In this document: positions 27,216 to 36,567 of the stretch, piece after piece
Position numbering within the stretch: the stretch's first letter is position 1
Layout of the letters: each line of letters opens with the position of its first letter
Assembly (NCBI RefSeq): GCF_001425265.1
Contig: NZ_LMEC01000001.1
Location: forward strand, 950,036 to 1,014,035
DNA from: Massilia sp. Root418
Lineage (GTDB): Bacteria; Pseudomonadota; Gammaproteobacteria; Burkholderiales; Burkholderiaceae_D
Direction of reading: 5' to 3'
Length of the DNA stretch: 64,000 nt
The notes under the pieces: generated by a model
Database searches by the model: none
Told to the model about the DNA's origin: nothing
What the model saw: only the letters and a program-made list of their open reading frames with translations
Translations under genes and position numbers: made by a program

Positions 27216-28743
27216 GCCAGCGCCTGCGGTAGGCAAACAACAGCCCCATGCCGGCCAGCCACATGGCGTATTGCGCCGGCTCGGGAACCGCCACCAGCAC
27301 GTAGCTGGTGGCCTGGAGATTGACGGTGCCGGCGGCGCTCTCCCCTTGCGATGCGGCGGCGGCGAACAAGGTGAAATCGCGCTCGCCGTCCCCCACCAGT
27401 TCGGACTCGTCCCAGCCCGCGGCGCCGGCGGGGTAGTTGTTCAGGGTGACCGCCAGGCGGGCGCGCGCACCCGGCACGCCGACCGTCCCGGAACTGGCCT
27501 GGTGGCCATCCTGGAAGAACGACACCTGCGTGAACGGCGTCAGGGTGAAGCTGAACTCCCGCATGCCGTAGGCCAGCACCGGCGTACCTACGCTGTGCAC
27601 GGCGGTCTCGATGCCGGACGGCAGGCTCCACGAGGAAGCCGTGTTGCCGTCACGCTCCCAGTAGAGCGGCGCGCCGGTATCGCTGGTTTCTCCCTGCCAG
27701 TCCTGGCCCTCCTCCATCGGGCGGCCATGCCATGCAATGCTGCGGTATGCGGGCGAAGAGGACTGCGGCGCCAGCGTGATGCGGGGCGCGATGCCGTCCA
27801 GCGGCGCCAGGTCGGTCAGCGTGTAGCGCCAGGTTCCCATGCTGACCGACGCGCTGCTCTGCGCCGCAGCGCCGCCGGCCGCGAGGGCGAGCATGGCTGC
27901 AAGGCCGGGTGCAAGGCCGCGCCGGAGGCTGGGGGCAAGGCCGCGCCCAAGGCCTGAGGCAAGGCCGCGTGCCGGGCGGGGTCTCGGCCGCCGGCCGATG
28001 CCGCGCCCGCGCGAGCGCAGCGCCAGCCCGGCGGCAACGCCCAGTCCAGCCAGCAGCATGGCCCAGCTGCCGGGTTCGGGCACCGGCGACGTGACGACCC
28101 GCGCGCTGGTGTAGAGGGACAGATAACCGTTGGCCCCTTCGCTGCCGGAGCGCAGTTCGCCGTACAGGATGCCGTCGTTGGCGGCTGGCGGCGCACCGGC
28201 ATTGCCCACCAGCCAGCTGTAGAAACCGCCGCTGCTGCCGGGAACGCCCAAGTCTTCAAGATCGCCGCTCATGCCCGCCTGGGACAGCGCCTCTCCCCCT
28301 AGCCCCAGCACCGCATCGACCCGCGTCATTGCGCGGAAGATGACGGCGGTGGCAGGCGAAAGGTGAAACCGGGCGGACCAGTCACTGCTCGCAAGGAACG
28401 AGGTGCCGCCCACGGTGGCATTGACCGTGCTGGCCAGGGCGTCGCCGCTGACGGAGCTGGAAAGGACTGCGCCGGCGTCGTTACGGCCCACGCTGCCATG
28501 GCCGTATATTTCATCGGAGTCGATTATGCCGTCCCGTACCAGGCTGTAATAGGCGTGCTGGGACTGGGACACGATAGCGAAGCCCGGGCTAACGCCGTCG
28601 GCCAGGTCCAGGTCGATCAACTCTATCGTAAAACCGCTGATCTCGGCCCTGGCGCTGTCGGCCCTGGCTTGAGTCATGGAAAGGCTGGTAACGGCCAGTG
28701 AGGCGCCAACGAATAGTGTCTTAATGCATTTCAGATTAATCAT
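27205..28743 (-). CDS. tandem double PEP-CTERM exported protein A
   Basis: A 512-residue chain made of two complete exosortase-substrate modules. Module 1: signal peptide (1-29), a beta-rich domain with IELIDLDLADGVSP (30-219), and PEP-CTERM signal VPEPGSWAMLLAGLGV plus Arg residues (221-248). An Arg/Gly/Pro linker (243-278) leads into a second signal-peptide-like helix ending GGAAAQ (279-295). Module 2: a homologous beta domain beginning RYTLTDLAPLDGIAP (300-485) and a second PEP-CTERM, VPEPAQYAMWLAGMG with YRRR (487-512). The neighbouring upstream gene has the same plan. Exosortase and signal peptidase could release two separate surface proteins. The domain has no function I recognise. Confidence 0.85.
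   Translation of the reverse strand: MINLKCIKTLFVGASLAVTSLSMTQARADSARAEISGFTIELIDLDLADGVSPGFAIVSQSQHAYYSLVRDGIIDSDEIYGHGSVGRNDAGAVLSSSVSGDALASTVNATVGGTSFLASSDWSARFHLSPATAVIFRAMTRVDAVLGLGGEALSQAGMSGDLEDLGVPGSSGGFYSWLVGNAGAPPAANDGILYGELRSGSEGANGYLSLYTSARVVTSPVPEPGSWAMLLAGLGVAAGLALRSRGRGIGRRPRPRPARGLASGLGRGLAPSLRRGLAPGLAAMLALAAGGAAAQSSASVSMGTWRYTLTDLAPLDGIAPRITLAPQSSSPAYRSIAWHGRPMEEGQDWQGETSDTGAPLYWERDGNTASSWSLPSGIETAVHSVGTPVLAYGMREFSFTLTPFTQVSFFQDGHQASSGTVGVPGARARLAVTLNNYPAGAAGWDESELVGDGERDFTLFAAAASQGESAAGTVNLQATSYVLVAVPEPAQYAMWLAGMGLLFAYRRRWPRA
27895..27990. repeat. degenerate tandem repeat (GCAAGGCCGCG-like) in the inter-module linker
   Basis: About five imperfect copies of an 11-18-base unit containing CAAGGCCG run through this stretch. 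They encode the Arg/Gly/Leu/Pro linker between the two modules of the double PEP-CTERM protein, which is about 30 residues longer than the linker of its neighbour. The expansion adds positive charge in the predicted cytoplasmic loop. Confidence 0.6.
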
Positions 28744-28802
28744 GATGTCCCCTGATAAATCATTTATGAACGCAACAAATTGACCCGCAAAACGTGGACG
28801 TC

Positions 28803-28812
28803 AATTAAATCA
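28803..28812 (-). promoter_or_regulatory. 10-base element shared by both double PEP-CTERM genes
   Basis: TGATTTAATT on the minus strand, 60-69 bases upstream of the ATG at 28743. The identical 10-mer occurs 38-47 bases upstream of the neighbouring PEP-CTERM gene at 30353-30362. In a GC-rich genome a shared AT-rich 10-mer in both upstream regions suggests a common regulator or promoter element. Confidence 0.4.
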
Positions 28813-28869
28813 CGATCTTAAATTAGGGACCGCTCAGCTGGCTCGGACAGCGTCTCGATTGGATTGCGG

Positions 28870-30315
28870 CTAGCCAGGATGCCGCTTGCGCCGGTAGCTC
28901 GCCCCCACTATGCCCAGCCCTGCCAGCAGCATCGCATAGCTTCCAGGCTCAGGCACTGCCGGCAAAGGATTGGGAAAGGCGAAAACGACTGCATCCAGCG
29001 AGATGCTGCCGCTTGCCTGCTCGCCCTTCGAGGCGAGCGAGCCGAACAACACAAAGTCCCGGCTGCCAGGCACGGTCAGCGTCATGCTATTGACCGTGAA
29101 ACCGTCGGCATGCGTGGAATCCAGCCAGGCCCGCATGGAGGCGGAGACCCGCACCGTGGTTGCGTCGTCCCAATCCGCGCTGGCGCGGCCGTCCAGATAC
29201 AGCTGGAGCGCTGTATTCGGCGACAAACTGAATTCATAGTTGCGCTCGCCGCTTGCAATGGCGAGCGGGCCCGTGGTCTGCACCGCCACCGCCATGCCGG
29301 AGGCGGAACTGACCGCCGAGGCACTGCCGCCCGGTCCCGTCCAGCTCAATGGCTGCGAACCCCAGGTCTGCTCGGAGCCGGTTTGATACAGGAGGTTGCT
29401 GCGATAAGTGAGCCCATTGCTCAGTTCGGAAATCACGACGCTGGGTGAAATGCCATCCTGCGGCGCCAAGTCAATCAGCGCATAGCGCCATGCTGACAAA
29501 TCCACCATCCCGCTTCCTGCCGCCGTTGCGTTTCCGCCTACCAAGGTCATGGTGGCCAGCAGCGCTACCCCGCCCGCCCGCCTTGCGCGGCGCTGCCGCA
29601 GCGCAACTGCAGCCAAAAGCGCCAGCCCTCCCGCCAGCATCGCGCCGGTGCCAGGCTCAGGCACCGGCGGCATGGCCTCGACCGACGCGTACGCTGCCGA
29701 CCAGAGGGACACCGAGCCCGCCGCCTCGGTGGCGCCGCTACGCAACTCCCCGAACAAAACGCCTTCGGCGTAATCGCTTGGCAGCGCAAAATTGGTCGAA
29801 AGCCCATCGCCGAAGCCTTGCCCCTCGGTAAACCGGCCCTCCATGCTGGCCTGTCCTTGCGCAATATGGCCGCCGTCCAATGCCGAGCCTACCTCTGCCC
29901 ACGCCGTAAAAATGACTGCGGTGTTCGGCGACAGTATGAAATCGCCGCGCCAGCTGCTGATTGCCTCGAAACGTAAATTGGCGCCCGGCGCATACGCTTG
30001 GGTGGCCAAACCGGCGGCGGATACGGTGCTGCTGACGCTGCCGCCACCATATTCCCGTCCAACGGAGCCGAATCCGGAGATTAACTCGGTCGCATCGGCT
30101 CCCCTGCCTGCCACAGCATAGCCAGCCTGGGCGAAATCCCCTTGCGATTGACTGAACGTAATAGAGGGAACGATGCCGTCCGACAAATTCAAATCGATGA
30201 TTTCGACTTTGAATTTGTTTAATTCGGATTTTGCCGTAGCAGCATGAACATTTACAACTGACAACCAGGAAAATCCTAATATCAGCATTAATCCAGCCAG
30301 CTTCTTCGCTTTCAT
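28870..30315 (-). CDS. tandem double PEP-CTERM exported protein B
   Basis: A 481-residue protein with the same two-module plan as its downstream neighbour. Module 1: signal peptide (1-25, ending VHAA), beta domain with VEIIDLNLSDGIVP (30-215), PEP-CTERM VPEPGTGAMLAGGLALL plus RQRRARR (218-246). A second signal helix follows at once (247-266, ending NATAAG), sharing the Arg cluster as its positive n-region. Module 2: a domain starting RYALIDLAPQDGISP and containing EFSLSPNTALQLY (275-450), then PEP-CTERM VPEPGSYAMLLAGLG with YRRKR (454-481). The first module's FILSPNTAVIF mirrors the second's EFSLSPNTALQLY, showing duplication. The upstream region is very AT-rich. AAGGA precedes the ATG. Confidence 0.86.
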   Translation of the reverse strand: MKAKKLAGLMLILGFSWLSVVNVHAATAKSELNKFKVEIIDLNLSDGIVPSITFSQSQGDFAQAGYAVAGRGADATELISGFGSVGREYGGGSVSSTVSAAGLATQAYAPGANLRFEAISSWRGDFILSPNTAVIFTAWAEVGSALDGGHIAQGQASMEGRFTEGQGFGDGLSTNFALPSDYAEGVLFGELRSGATEAAGSVSLWSAAYASVEAMPPVPEPGTGAMLAGGLALLAAVALRQRRARRAGGVALLATMTLVGGNATAAGSGMVDLSAWRYALIDLAPQDGISPSVVISELSNGLTYRSNLLYQTGSEQTWGSQPLSWTGPGGSASAVSSASGMAVAVQTTGPLAIASGERNYEFSLSPNTALQLYLDGRASADWDDATTVRVSASMRAWLDSTHADGFTVNSMTLTVPGSRDFVLFGSLASKGEQASGSISLDAVVFAFPNPLPAVPEPGSYAMLLAGLGIVGASYRRKRHPG

Positions 30316-30325
30316 ATTACTATCC

Positions 30326-30365
30326 TTATGATTAATTTATTAAAATAAAATTAATTAAATCATAA
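30326..30365. promoter_or_regulatory. AT-rich dyad upstream of double PEP-CTERM gene B
   Basis: TTATGATT (30326-30333) and AATCATAA (30358-30365) form an 8-base inverted repeat around a nearly pure A/T core. It lies just upstream of the gene starting at 30315 and includes the 10-mer shared with the neighbouring gene (30353-30362). It could be an operator or promoter region; the protein bound is unknown. Confidence 0.4.
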
Positions 30366-30393
30366 AGCGGAATTCAATGCGCTGGCAGCCAGC

Positions 30394-32223
30394 TCAACCG
30401 TGCGTGGCGCGCTGGCCATCGAGCTTGAACACGCTGACCGCGCGGGCCAGGCCTTGGGCGCGGTCGCTCAACGCATCGGCGGCGGCGGCGGCTTCCTCCA
30501 CCAGCGCCACGTTCTGCTGCGTCAGGCCATCGATCTGCGCAATGGCGGCATGGATCTGCTCCAGGCCCGTGCTCTGCTCCAGGCTGGCCTGTGTAATTTC
30601 GCTCATGATGCCGGCCACACGCTGGATGCTGGCGACGATGTCCTGCATCGTGGCGCCCGCCTGGTCCACCAGCCTGGCGCCGCTGCCGACCTTGCCGACC
30701 GAGTCGCCGATCAGGGTCTTGATCTCCTGCGCGGCGGCTGCGGAGCGCTGGGCCAAATTGCGCACTTCGGCCGCCACCACCGCGAAGCCCCGCCCGTCCT
30801 CGCCGGCCCGCGCCGCTTCCACGGCTGCGTTCAGCGCCAGGATATTGGTCTGGAAGGCGATGCCGTCAATGACGGCGATAATGTCCACGATCCTGCGCGA
30901 GGACGCGTTGATCGAGCCCATGGTATCGACCACCTGGGCTACCGCCTCGCCGCCCCGCGCCGCCACCTCGGAGGCGCGGCGCGCCAGCTGGTCGGCCTGG
31001 CGCGCGTTTTCCGTGTTTTGCCGCACGGCGCCGGCAAGCGTCTGCATGGCGCCGGCGGTTTGCTGCAGCGAGGCCGCCTGCACTTCGGTGCGCGAGGACA
31101 GGTCGTTGTTGCCGCTGGCGATTTCGGCGGCGGCCCGCCGCACCTCCTCGCTGGCGCCGCGAATTTGCAGCAGCACGCTGCCGATCTTGCCGGCGAAACG
31201 GTTAAAGGCGCGCGCGATCGCAGCCAGCTCGTCGCTGCCGCTTTCATCCAGCCGGCGCGTCACGTCGCCTTCGCCGTCGGCAATGCCGGCCAGCGCGTCG
31301 CGCACTTGCTGCAGGCGGCGCAGCATACGGCTGATGAGCAGCGGCAGCAGCACGGACGCGGCGGCGGCAGCGAGCAGCGAGGCGGCGGCGGAGCTGCGCA
31401 GCAGCGCGTTGAGATCCTGCGCGGCGTCCGCGCGGTCCAGCACCAGCACCAGGGTCCAGCCGGTGCCGGGAATGGCGGCGGCGTACAGCAGCGTATCGCG
31501 TCCGCCAAGGCGGGCGGTCACGCCGCCGGCGCGCCCCAGCATGCCGGGTTCCAGGCCGGCGCCCAGTTCCGCCAGCGGGCGCATGGCCAGGCTGGCGTCC
31601 GGATGGGCGATCAGGCGGCCGTCACTGTCGGCCAGGAAGGCATAGCTGTTGGGTGTGGGATGGAGCGCGCGCACCTGGCGCACCACTGCCGTCAGCGCCA
31701 CGTCCGCCGCCAGTACGGCTTGCAAGGCCCGGCCGCGCGCATCGCCGCCGCCACGCAACAGCGCCGCTTCGGCGAAAGTGACCACCAGCTGGCCGCGTCC
31801 CGCGTCCACGTAGGGCGCGGTGACGATGGGCGCGCCCGCCGCCACAGGCAGCTGGTACCAGGGCCGCGCGGTGGGATCGTAGCCGGGCGGCGCGGCTTCA
31901 TCGCGCGACGAAGCCAGACGCTTGTCCGCGTAGCCTATGTAGGCGTTGTCAAAACCGCCGGCCAGCGCGGCGGCCTTCAGCACCGGCACAGGGTCCGCGC
32001 TCGCGGCAGCGGGGCGCAGGGATGCCACGATGGCGCGGCGCGAGCCGACCCATTCGCCGATGCCGGCCGCCTGGCTTGCAGCCAGCTGGCGCAGCTGATT
32101 GTCCAGCGACGCAGCCATGCGGCTGCGGGTAGTGAGATAGTTGGCGGCCACCACGGCCAGCATGGCCAGCACGACGATGGACACGCACAGGCCGATCAGC
32201 CGGCCGCGCAGGGTAGCGAACAT
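30394..32223 (-). CDS. methyl-accepting chemotaxis protein with periplasmic Cache domain
   Basis: A 609-residue receptor. A first transmembrane helix (about 8-30) is followed by a double-Cache-type sensor ([36 protein letters not shown]), a second helix (about 280-300), HAMP, and the signalling domain with the hairpin tip [21 protein letters not shown]. It senses a small molecule in the periplasm and signals to CheA/CheW. It ends [12 protein letters not shown] with no CheR/CheB-binding pentapeptide, unlike the second receptor in this window. The position beside transport and catabolic genes suggests a metabolite ligand, but this is inference. Confidence 0.92.
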   Translation of the reverse strand: MFATLRGRLIGLCVSIVVLAMLAVVAANYLTTRSRMAASLDNQLRQLAASQAAGIGEWVGSRRAIVASLRPAAASADPVPVLKAAALAGGFDNAYIGYADKRLASSRDEAAPPGYDPTARPWYQLPVAAGAPIVTAPYVDAGRGQLVVTFAEAALLRGGGDARGRALQAVLAADVALTAVVRQVRALHPTPNSYAFLADSDGRLIAHPDASLAMRPLAELGAGLEPGMLGRAGGVTARLGGRDTLLYAAAIPGTGWTLVLVLDRADAAQDLNALLRSSAAASLLAAAAASVLLPLLISRMLRRLQQVRDALAGIADGEGDVTRRLDESGSDELAAIARAFNRFAGKIGSVLLQIRGASEEVRRAAAEIASGNNDLSSRTEVQAASLQQTAGAMQTLAGAVRQNTENARQADQLARRASEVAARGGEAVAQVVDTMGSINASSRRIVDIIAVIDGIAFQTNILALNAAVEAARAGEDGRGFAVVAAEVRNLAQRSAAAAQEIKTLIGDSVGKVGSGARLVDQAGATMQDIVASIQRVAGIMSEITQASLEQSTGLEQIHAAIAQIDGLTQQNVALVEEAAAAADALSDRAQGLARAVSVFKLDGQRATHG

Positions 32224-32297
32224 GGGGAATGGGGGGAAAGTTGAGCGCCGCCCCTGCTGCTGTCGGCAACGGAGGCAGGGGCAGCGCGCAGGGTGGA

Positions 32298-34004
32298 TTA
32301 CTTCTTGGGCGGCATGCCGAATACCGGCTTGCCCAGCAGTTCAGTGGACACCGTATAGATGCCGTGGTTCGAGAACACCCACACCAGGTTGCGGTCCCAC
32401 TCCACGAAGATGCTGTGCACCGGGTTGGGCAGCGCGCGGATGGAGAGCGTCTGGCCGTCGGTGGTCTTCTTCCCGGCATCGACCATCTTCGGCACGAAAT
32501 AGCCCGCAATGACCGGTTTCAGCGGGTCTTTCACGTCAAAGATCTGCAGGCCGGCGTTGTAGTACGAGTACGGCATGTAGCGCGGGCTCGGCGTGCCCGG
32601 CTGGATCGCCGCGTAGCCGCTGCGCTTCGGACCGAAGCTGCCGCGCCGCTGGCAGTAGTCGGTGAACGGCGCTTCCTTCGGCGGGGTCGGCGTCGGCAGC
32701 ACGTTGACGATCTTCGGCCGCAGCGGATCGCGCACGTCGATCGAGTAGATCGCCTTCAGCGGTTCGTAGCAGTCCTCGGACATCGGGTAGCCGCTGTAGT
32801 AGACCATGCCGGTCGATTCCACCTTGGTGACGTCGATGTTGTCGCCCTCGGTGCCGGTCACGCTCACCGGCATGTCGATGTGCGCCACCTGCTTCATGTT
32901 CTTCGGATCGGAAATGTCGATCACGTAGAAACCGAAGCCGCCCATTGCCGCGTAACCGTACTTGCCGCCCTGCTCCACCGGCTTGGGAATGAACAGCGGC
33001 ATGCGCGCGCCCATCCACGAAGTCTTGTTGCCGGCGCGCGGATTCTTCTTGTATTCCTCTTCCTCGCCCACGCGGGAACCCGGCGCCCACCACATCGAAA
33101 GGCGTTTCGGATTGGCGGGGTCGGACACGTCGTACACCAGCTGCGCACCGGCGTGCAGATAAGTCTTGTACTCGGTGTTGGCGAAGCTGTTGTCCGGCGC
33201 GCCGGCCACGAACAGGTACTGGTCGCCGTTATACACCGGCACGTCCTGGCAGCCGGAGCCTTCCTGCACCGGGTCCCTGGCCGAGTGGCTTTCGTCCAGC
33301 GCGGTCTCGGACAGCAGCTTCCAGTCGGTCCACTGCGGGCTGGTCACCTCATAGATGCGGAAGCCGCGCAGCATCGGCTTCTTGCGCGCGTTCTCCACCT
33401 GCTCGGGATTGGTGTACTTGTTCCAGATCAGGCCGTAGCGCGAAATCTCATAGCACTGCACCGCGATCATCTTGTTCAGTTTCTTGTTGAACTTCACGTT
33501 GAAGGGGCCGAACTGGTGCTCGCCTTCCTTGGTCTTGAAGGTCTTCTTCTGCACCACTTTCACGTTCTTCGGATCGGTGATGTCGAACAGGTTGTACATC
33601 CAGGTTTCGTAGTCGTACAGGTAGCGGCGGCCTTCCCAGTCCAGTGTGGCCTGCCAGCTGTGGCCCGCGCCGGCCACCTCGGGAATGAAGCCTTCCAGCT
33701 TCACGTTCCTGGCGTACTGGTTCTGGTCCAGGTAGCTCAGGCTGCCGGCCACCGGGTGCGCGCCGTACACGTCCGGCGTCATGTCCGGGCTCTTGAATTT
33801 GCCGGTCTTTTCATCGTAGCCCCATGACCCGGGCGCCGGCAGCGGCGGTTCGCCGGGCAGCAGCTTGACCTCCTTGGTGTTCGGGCCGGGTGCGTCCGGC
33901 GCGTTCAGGTTGGCGCCGCTGCGCGGCTGCTGGGCCAGTACGCTGCCGGCAACGGCGGCGGCGCACAGGGTGAAGGTCAGGCGGGGCAATAACTTCGTCT
34001 TCAT
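32298..34004 (-). CDS. exported LVIVD-repeat beta-propeller-like protein
   Basis: A 568-residue protein with a signal peptide ending GSVLAQQ. Repeated strands of the form [55 protein letters not shown] and [15 protein letters not shown] mark an LVIVD-type propeller. Four cysteines occur, two in SEDCYEPL and TDYCQRRG. No catalytic motif is recognised. It precedes nothing but a chemoreceptor downstream and follows a porin and kynureninase, so it may be a periplasmic accessory of aromatic amino-acid catabolism; the role is unknown. Confidence 0.75.
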   Translation of the reverse strand: MKTKLLPRLTFTLCAAAVAGSVLAQQPRSGANLNAPDAPGPNTKEVKLLPGEPPLPAPGSWGYDEKTGKFKSPDMTPDVYGAHPVAGSLSYLDQNQYARNVKLEGFIPEVAGAGHSWQATLDWEGRRYLYDYETWMYNLFDITDPKNVKVVQKKTFKTKEGEHQFGPFNVKFNKKLNKMIAVQCYEISRYGLIWNKYTNPEQVENARKKPMLRGFRIYEVTSPQWTDWKLLSETALDESHSARDPVQEGSGCQDVPVYNGDQYLFVAGAPDNSFANTEYKTYLHAGAQLVYDVSDPANPKRLSMWWAPGSRVGEEEEYKKNPRAGNKTSWMGARMPLFIPKPVEQGGKYGYAAMGGFGFYVIDISDPKNMKQVAHIDMPVSVTGTEGDNIDVTKVESTGMVYYSGYPMSEDCYEPLKAIYSIDVRDPLRPKIVNVLPTPTPPKEAPFTDYCQRRGSFGPKRSGYAAIQPGTPSPRYMPYSYYNAGLQIFDVKDPLKPVIAGYFVPKMVDAGKKTTDGQTLSIRALPNPVHSIFVEWDRNLVWVFSNHGIYTVSTELLGKPVFGMPPKK

Positions 34005-34036
34005 AGCGTGGGCTTTCTATTCAGGTTAGTCGGAGG

Positions 34037-35077
34037 TCAGAACGCGTGGCGCAGGCCCACTTGCGTACCGCGTTCGGGGTTGGCGCTGCCGTTGTAGTTG
34101 AAGGTGAGCGGGTACGGCACTTTCGGATTGCCCCTGGTGATGACGCGGCCATGGTTGATATAAACGTCGGTGCGCTTGGAGAAGCGGTAGTTGTAGCCGG
34201 CCAGGAAGCTGTTGGCGTCGGTCAGGTCCCTGCCAACGTCGTCGTGGCGGCGCACCACGCTGATGTAGGCGCCGTGCGGGCCGCCGATCTTCCAGCGCGC
34301 GCCCACTTGCATGTCCCAGCCCCTGGTCTGGAAGCCCACGTACGGCGGATAGGCGTAGTAGCCGTTGTAGGTGTGGTAAATGAAGGTCGGCTCCACGCTG
34401 CCGAAGCGGTAAGTGGCGGAAAGGTAGTTGTCGCGCGAGCTTTCCATCTTCGGGCTGGCGATGTTCTTGATGTCCTTGTGGTCGGACACGAAGCCCAGGT
34501 ACAGCGGACCGCTGCGGTACTCCACGCCGGTGCTGATGACACGGCCGTTGTGGTCCGCCGTTTCCTGCCCGGTGGTGACCATGAAGCGGCCCTTGAAACC
34601 GCCGAGTACCGGCGTGTTGTAGGAGATGGCATTGCTTTCGCGCCACGGAGCGTAGAAGTACTGGTTGTTGCTTACCCGGCTGTAGTCGCCCGACCAGCTG
34701 GGGTCCGCGTAGCCGACGATCCAGTAGGACGGCGTGTTCTGGCGGCCCAGCGCAAACTGGCCCCAGCCGCCGCGCATGCCCACGTAGGTTTCGCGCGGGG
34801 TCGGGCCGCCGCCGGTGTCGGCCGCCAGCTGCATCTGGTGCAGGAAGAAGGCCTGGTTGCCATCCCCCAGGTCTTCCGTCGCGCTGAACTCCAGGCGCGA
34901 GTTGCTCAAGCCGCCGCTGGAAACGCGCGTCACGCTTTCCTTCGGCGTGGACAGCCGCTCCAGGTTGATGTCGATGACGCCCGATATCGTCACGTTGCTG
35001 GCCTCGGCCCGCTGCGCGCCGGCCGCCATGGCGGCCAGCGCCGCCAGTACTGCCACTCCCGTTGCCTTCAGTTGCAT
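34037..35077 (-). CDS. Gram-negative (Neisseria-type) porin
   Basis: A 346-residue outer-membrane trimeric porin. The signal peptide ends near GAQRAEA; the mature start NVTISGVIDINLERL is the usual first strand, followed by SRLEFSATEDLGDGNQAFF, the constriction region and a final strand ending LRHAF with C-terminal phenylalanine. GAGGAG lies before the ATG at 35077. It is co-directional with kynureninase (47 bases apart) and likely admits the aromatic substrate of the pathway. Confidence 0.93.
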   Translation of the reverse strand: MQLKATGVAVLAALAAMAAGAQRAEASNVTISGVIDINLERLSTPKESVTRVSSGGLSNSRLEFSATEDLGDGNQAFFLHQMQLAADTGGGPTPRETYVGMRGGWGQFALGRQNTPSYWIVGYADPSWSGDYSRVSNNQYFYAPWRESNAISYNTPVLGGFKGRFMVTTGQETADHNGRVISTGVEYRSGPLYLGFVSDHKDIKNIASPKMESSRDNYLSATYRFGSVEPTFIYHTYNGYYAYPPYVGFQTRGWDMQVGARWKIGGPHGAYISVVRRHDDVGRDLTDANSFLAGYNYRFSKRTDVYINHGRVITRGNPKVPYPLTFNYNGSANPERGTQVGLRHAF

Positions 35078-35124
35078 CTTTGTCTCCTCGTTTTATATTT
35101 TGTATCAAGGGCAAGCTAAAAAAC

Positions 35125-36357
35125 TCAAGTCACTGCTTTTCTGGTCAAGAATTTCTCCTGGTTCCACTCTCCACTGGCCATGATCTGTTTCAGGGTGTCC
35201 ACCGTGTGATGAACGTCGATATAGCGCACATACAGCGGCGCGAAGCCGAAGCGCAGGATGTCCGGCATGCGGAAGTCGCCGGTGATGCCGCGCGCGATCA
35301 GCGCCTGCACGATGGCATAGCCTTGCGGATGGGTGAGCGCCACCTGGCTGCCGCGCTGGTTGCAGTCGCGCGGCGAGCCGATGCCGAAGCCGGACAGCTG
35401 CTCGTCCACCAGGCGGATGAACAGGTCGCCCAGCGCCTTGCTCTTGTTGCGCAGCTGCTGCATGTCGATGCCGTTGAAGACATCCAGCGCCGCATCCAGC
35501 GCCAGCATGGACAACAGCGGCGGCGTGCCGCACTGCATGCGGTTGATGCCGGGCGCGGGCTGGTACTGCTGCACGAAATCGAACGGCTTCTGGTGGCCGT
35601 GCCAGCCCGACAGCGGCTGACGCACCTGCTCCAGATGGCGCCGCGCGGCGTACACGAAGGCTGGCGCGCCGGGGCCGCCGTTCAGGTATTTGTAGCCGCA
35701 GCCGACCGCGAAGTCGGCGTTGACCTCGTCCAGCTCCACGTGCAGCGCGCCGGCGCTGTGCGCCAGGTCCCAGATCACCAGCGCGCCCACGGCCTGCGCC
35801 TTGCGGGTCAGCGCGGCCATGTCGTAGACGGCGCCGCTGCGGTAGTTCACGTGGGTCAGCATCAGCACGGCCACGCTGTCGTCCAGCGCGTCGGCGACAG
35901 CCGACGCGTCCGAGTCCACGTAGCGGATCTCGCTGCCGAACAGCTCCGCCACGCCCTGGGCGATATACAGGTCGGTGGGGAAGTTGCCCTTTTCGGTCAG
36001 GATCACCTTGCGGCCGCTGTTGATGCGCAGCGCGGCGGCCAGCGCCTTGAACAGGTTCACGGAGGTGGAGTCGCCCACCATCACTTCGTCGGCGCCGGCG
36101 CCGATCAGCGGCGCCACCTTGGCCGCCACGCGCTGCGGCAGGTCAATCCAGCCGGCGTCGTTCCAGGAGCGGATCAGGCCCTGGCCCCATTCCCTGGCCA
36201 CGGCTTCCTGCATGCGGGCCGGCAGGCTGGCGGGCATGGCGCCCAGGGAATTGCCGTCCAGGTAAACCTCGCCTTCCGGCAGGGTGAACTTGCTGCGGTA
36301 CACGGCCAGCTGGTCGCGGGCATCGAGGTCGATGCAGTCTTGCTTGGTCAATTTCAT
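35125..36357 (-). CDS. kynU: kynureninase
   Basis: A 410-residue PLP enzyme that cleaves kynurenine or 3-hydroxykynurenine to (3-hydroxy)anthranilate and alanine. The PLP lysine lies in VGCGYKYLNGGPGAPAF, and YLDGNSLGAMP, GDSTSVNLFKAL and WDLAHSAGAL are conserved. The start at 36357 (MKLTKQDCIDL) has AGGAG upstream; a 15-codon longer opening lacks one. It belongs with the meta-cleavage genes upstream, although a 210-base gap with REP-like hairpins separates it from the permease. Confidence 0.94.
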   Translation of the reverse strand: MKLTKQDCIDLDARDQLAVYRSKFTLPEGEVYLDGNSLGAMPASLPARMQEAVAREWGQGLIRSWNDAGWIDLPQRVAAKVAPLIGAGADEVMVGDSTSVNLFKALAAALRINSGRKVILTEKGNFPTDLYIAQGVAELFGSEIRYVDSDASAVADALDDSVAVLMLTHVNYRSGAVYDMAALTRKAQAVGALVIWDLAHSAGALHVELDEVNADFAVGCGYKYLNGGPGAPAFVYAARRHLEQVRQPLSGWHGHQKPFDFVQQYQPAPGINRMQCGTPPLLSMLALDAALDVFNGIDMQQLRNKSKALGDLFIRLVDEQLSGFGIGSPRDCNQRGSQVALTHPQGYAIVQALIARGITGDFRMPDILRFGFAPLYVRYIDVHHTVDTLKQIMASGEWNQEKFLTRKAVT

Positions 36358-36472
36358 TCCAGTTGCTCCTATCGATGAATCTAGTATGCAGAGGTGTTGC
36401 AATAAGCGAAAATGAATTGTTCGGCTCCAGATATTCCAGTTCTTTATTCCAGAATTGGGCGTGGCGGAGCCT

Positions 36473-36562
36473 GGCGGGTTACGCGCGCAGCGCTAACCCG
36501 CCCTACGGATCGCCAGTCATGCAGTGTTGTAGGGCGGGTTAGGCGGCACGCCGTAACCCGCC
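36473..36562. repeat. pair of REP-like hairpins
   Basis: GGCGGGTTA-N12-TAACCCGCC occurs twice, at 36473-36502 and 36533-36562. The two hairpins are themselves linked by an inverted pair, TAACCCGCCCTAC (36494-36506) and GTAGGGCGGGTTA (36529-36541). This is the layout of bacterial interspersed REP/BIME elements. It lies between the permease and kynU and could act as a transcript-end stabiliser or attenuator. Confidence 0.65.
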
Positions 36563-36567
36563 GGACA

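Noticed and set aside
27862..28083. The internal PEP-CTERM as a sequencing frameshift or lost stop joining two genes.
   Set aside because: The neighbouring gene has the same join at the same place with a different linker, and the frame stays open through a second signal peptide without a ribosome site or start codon for a separate gene.
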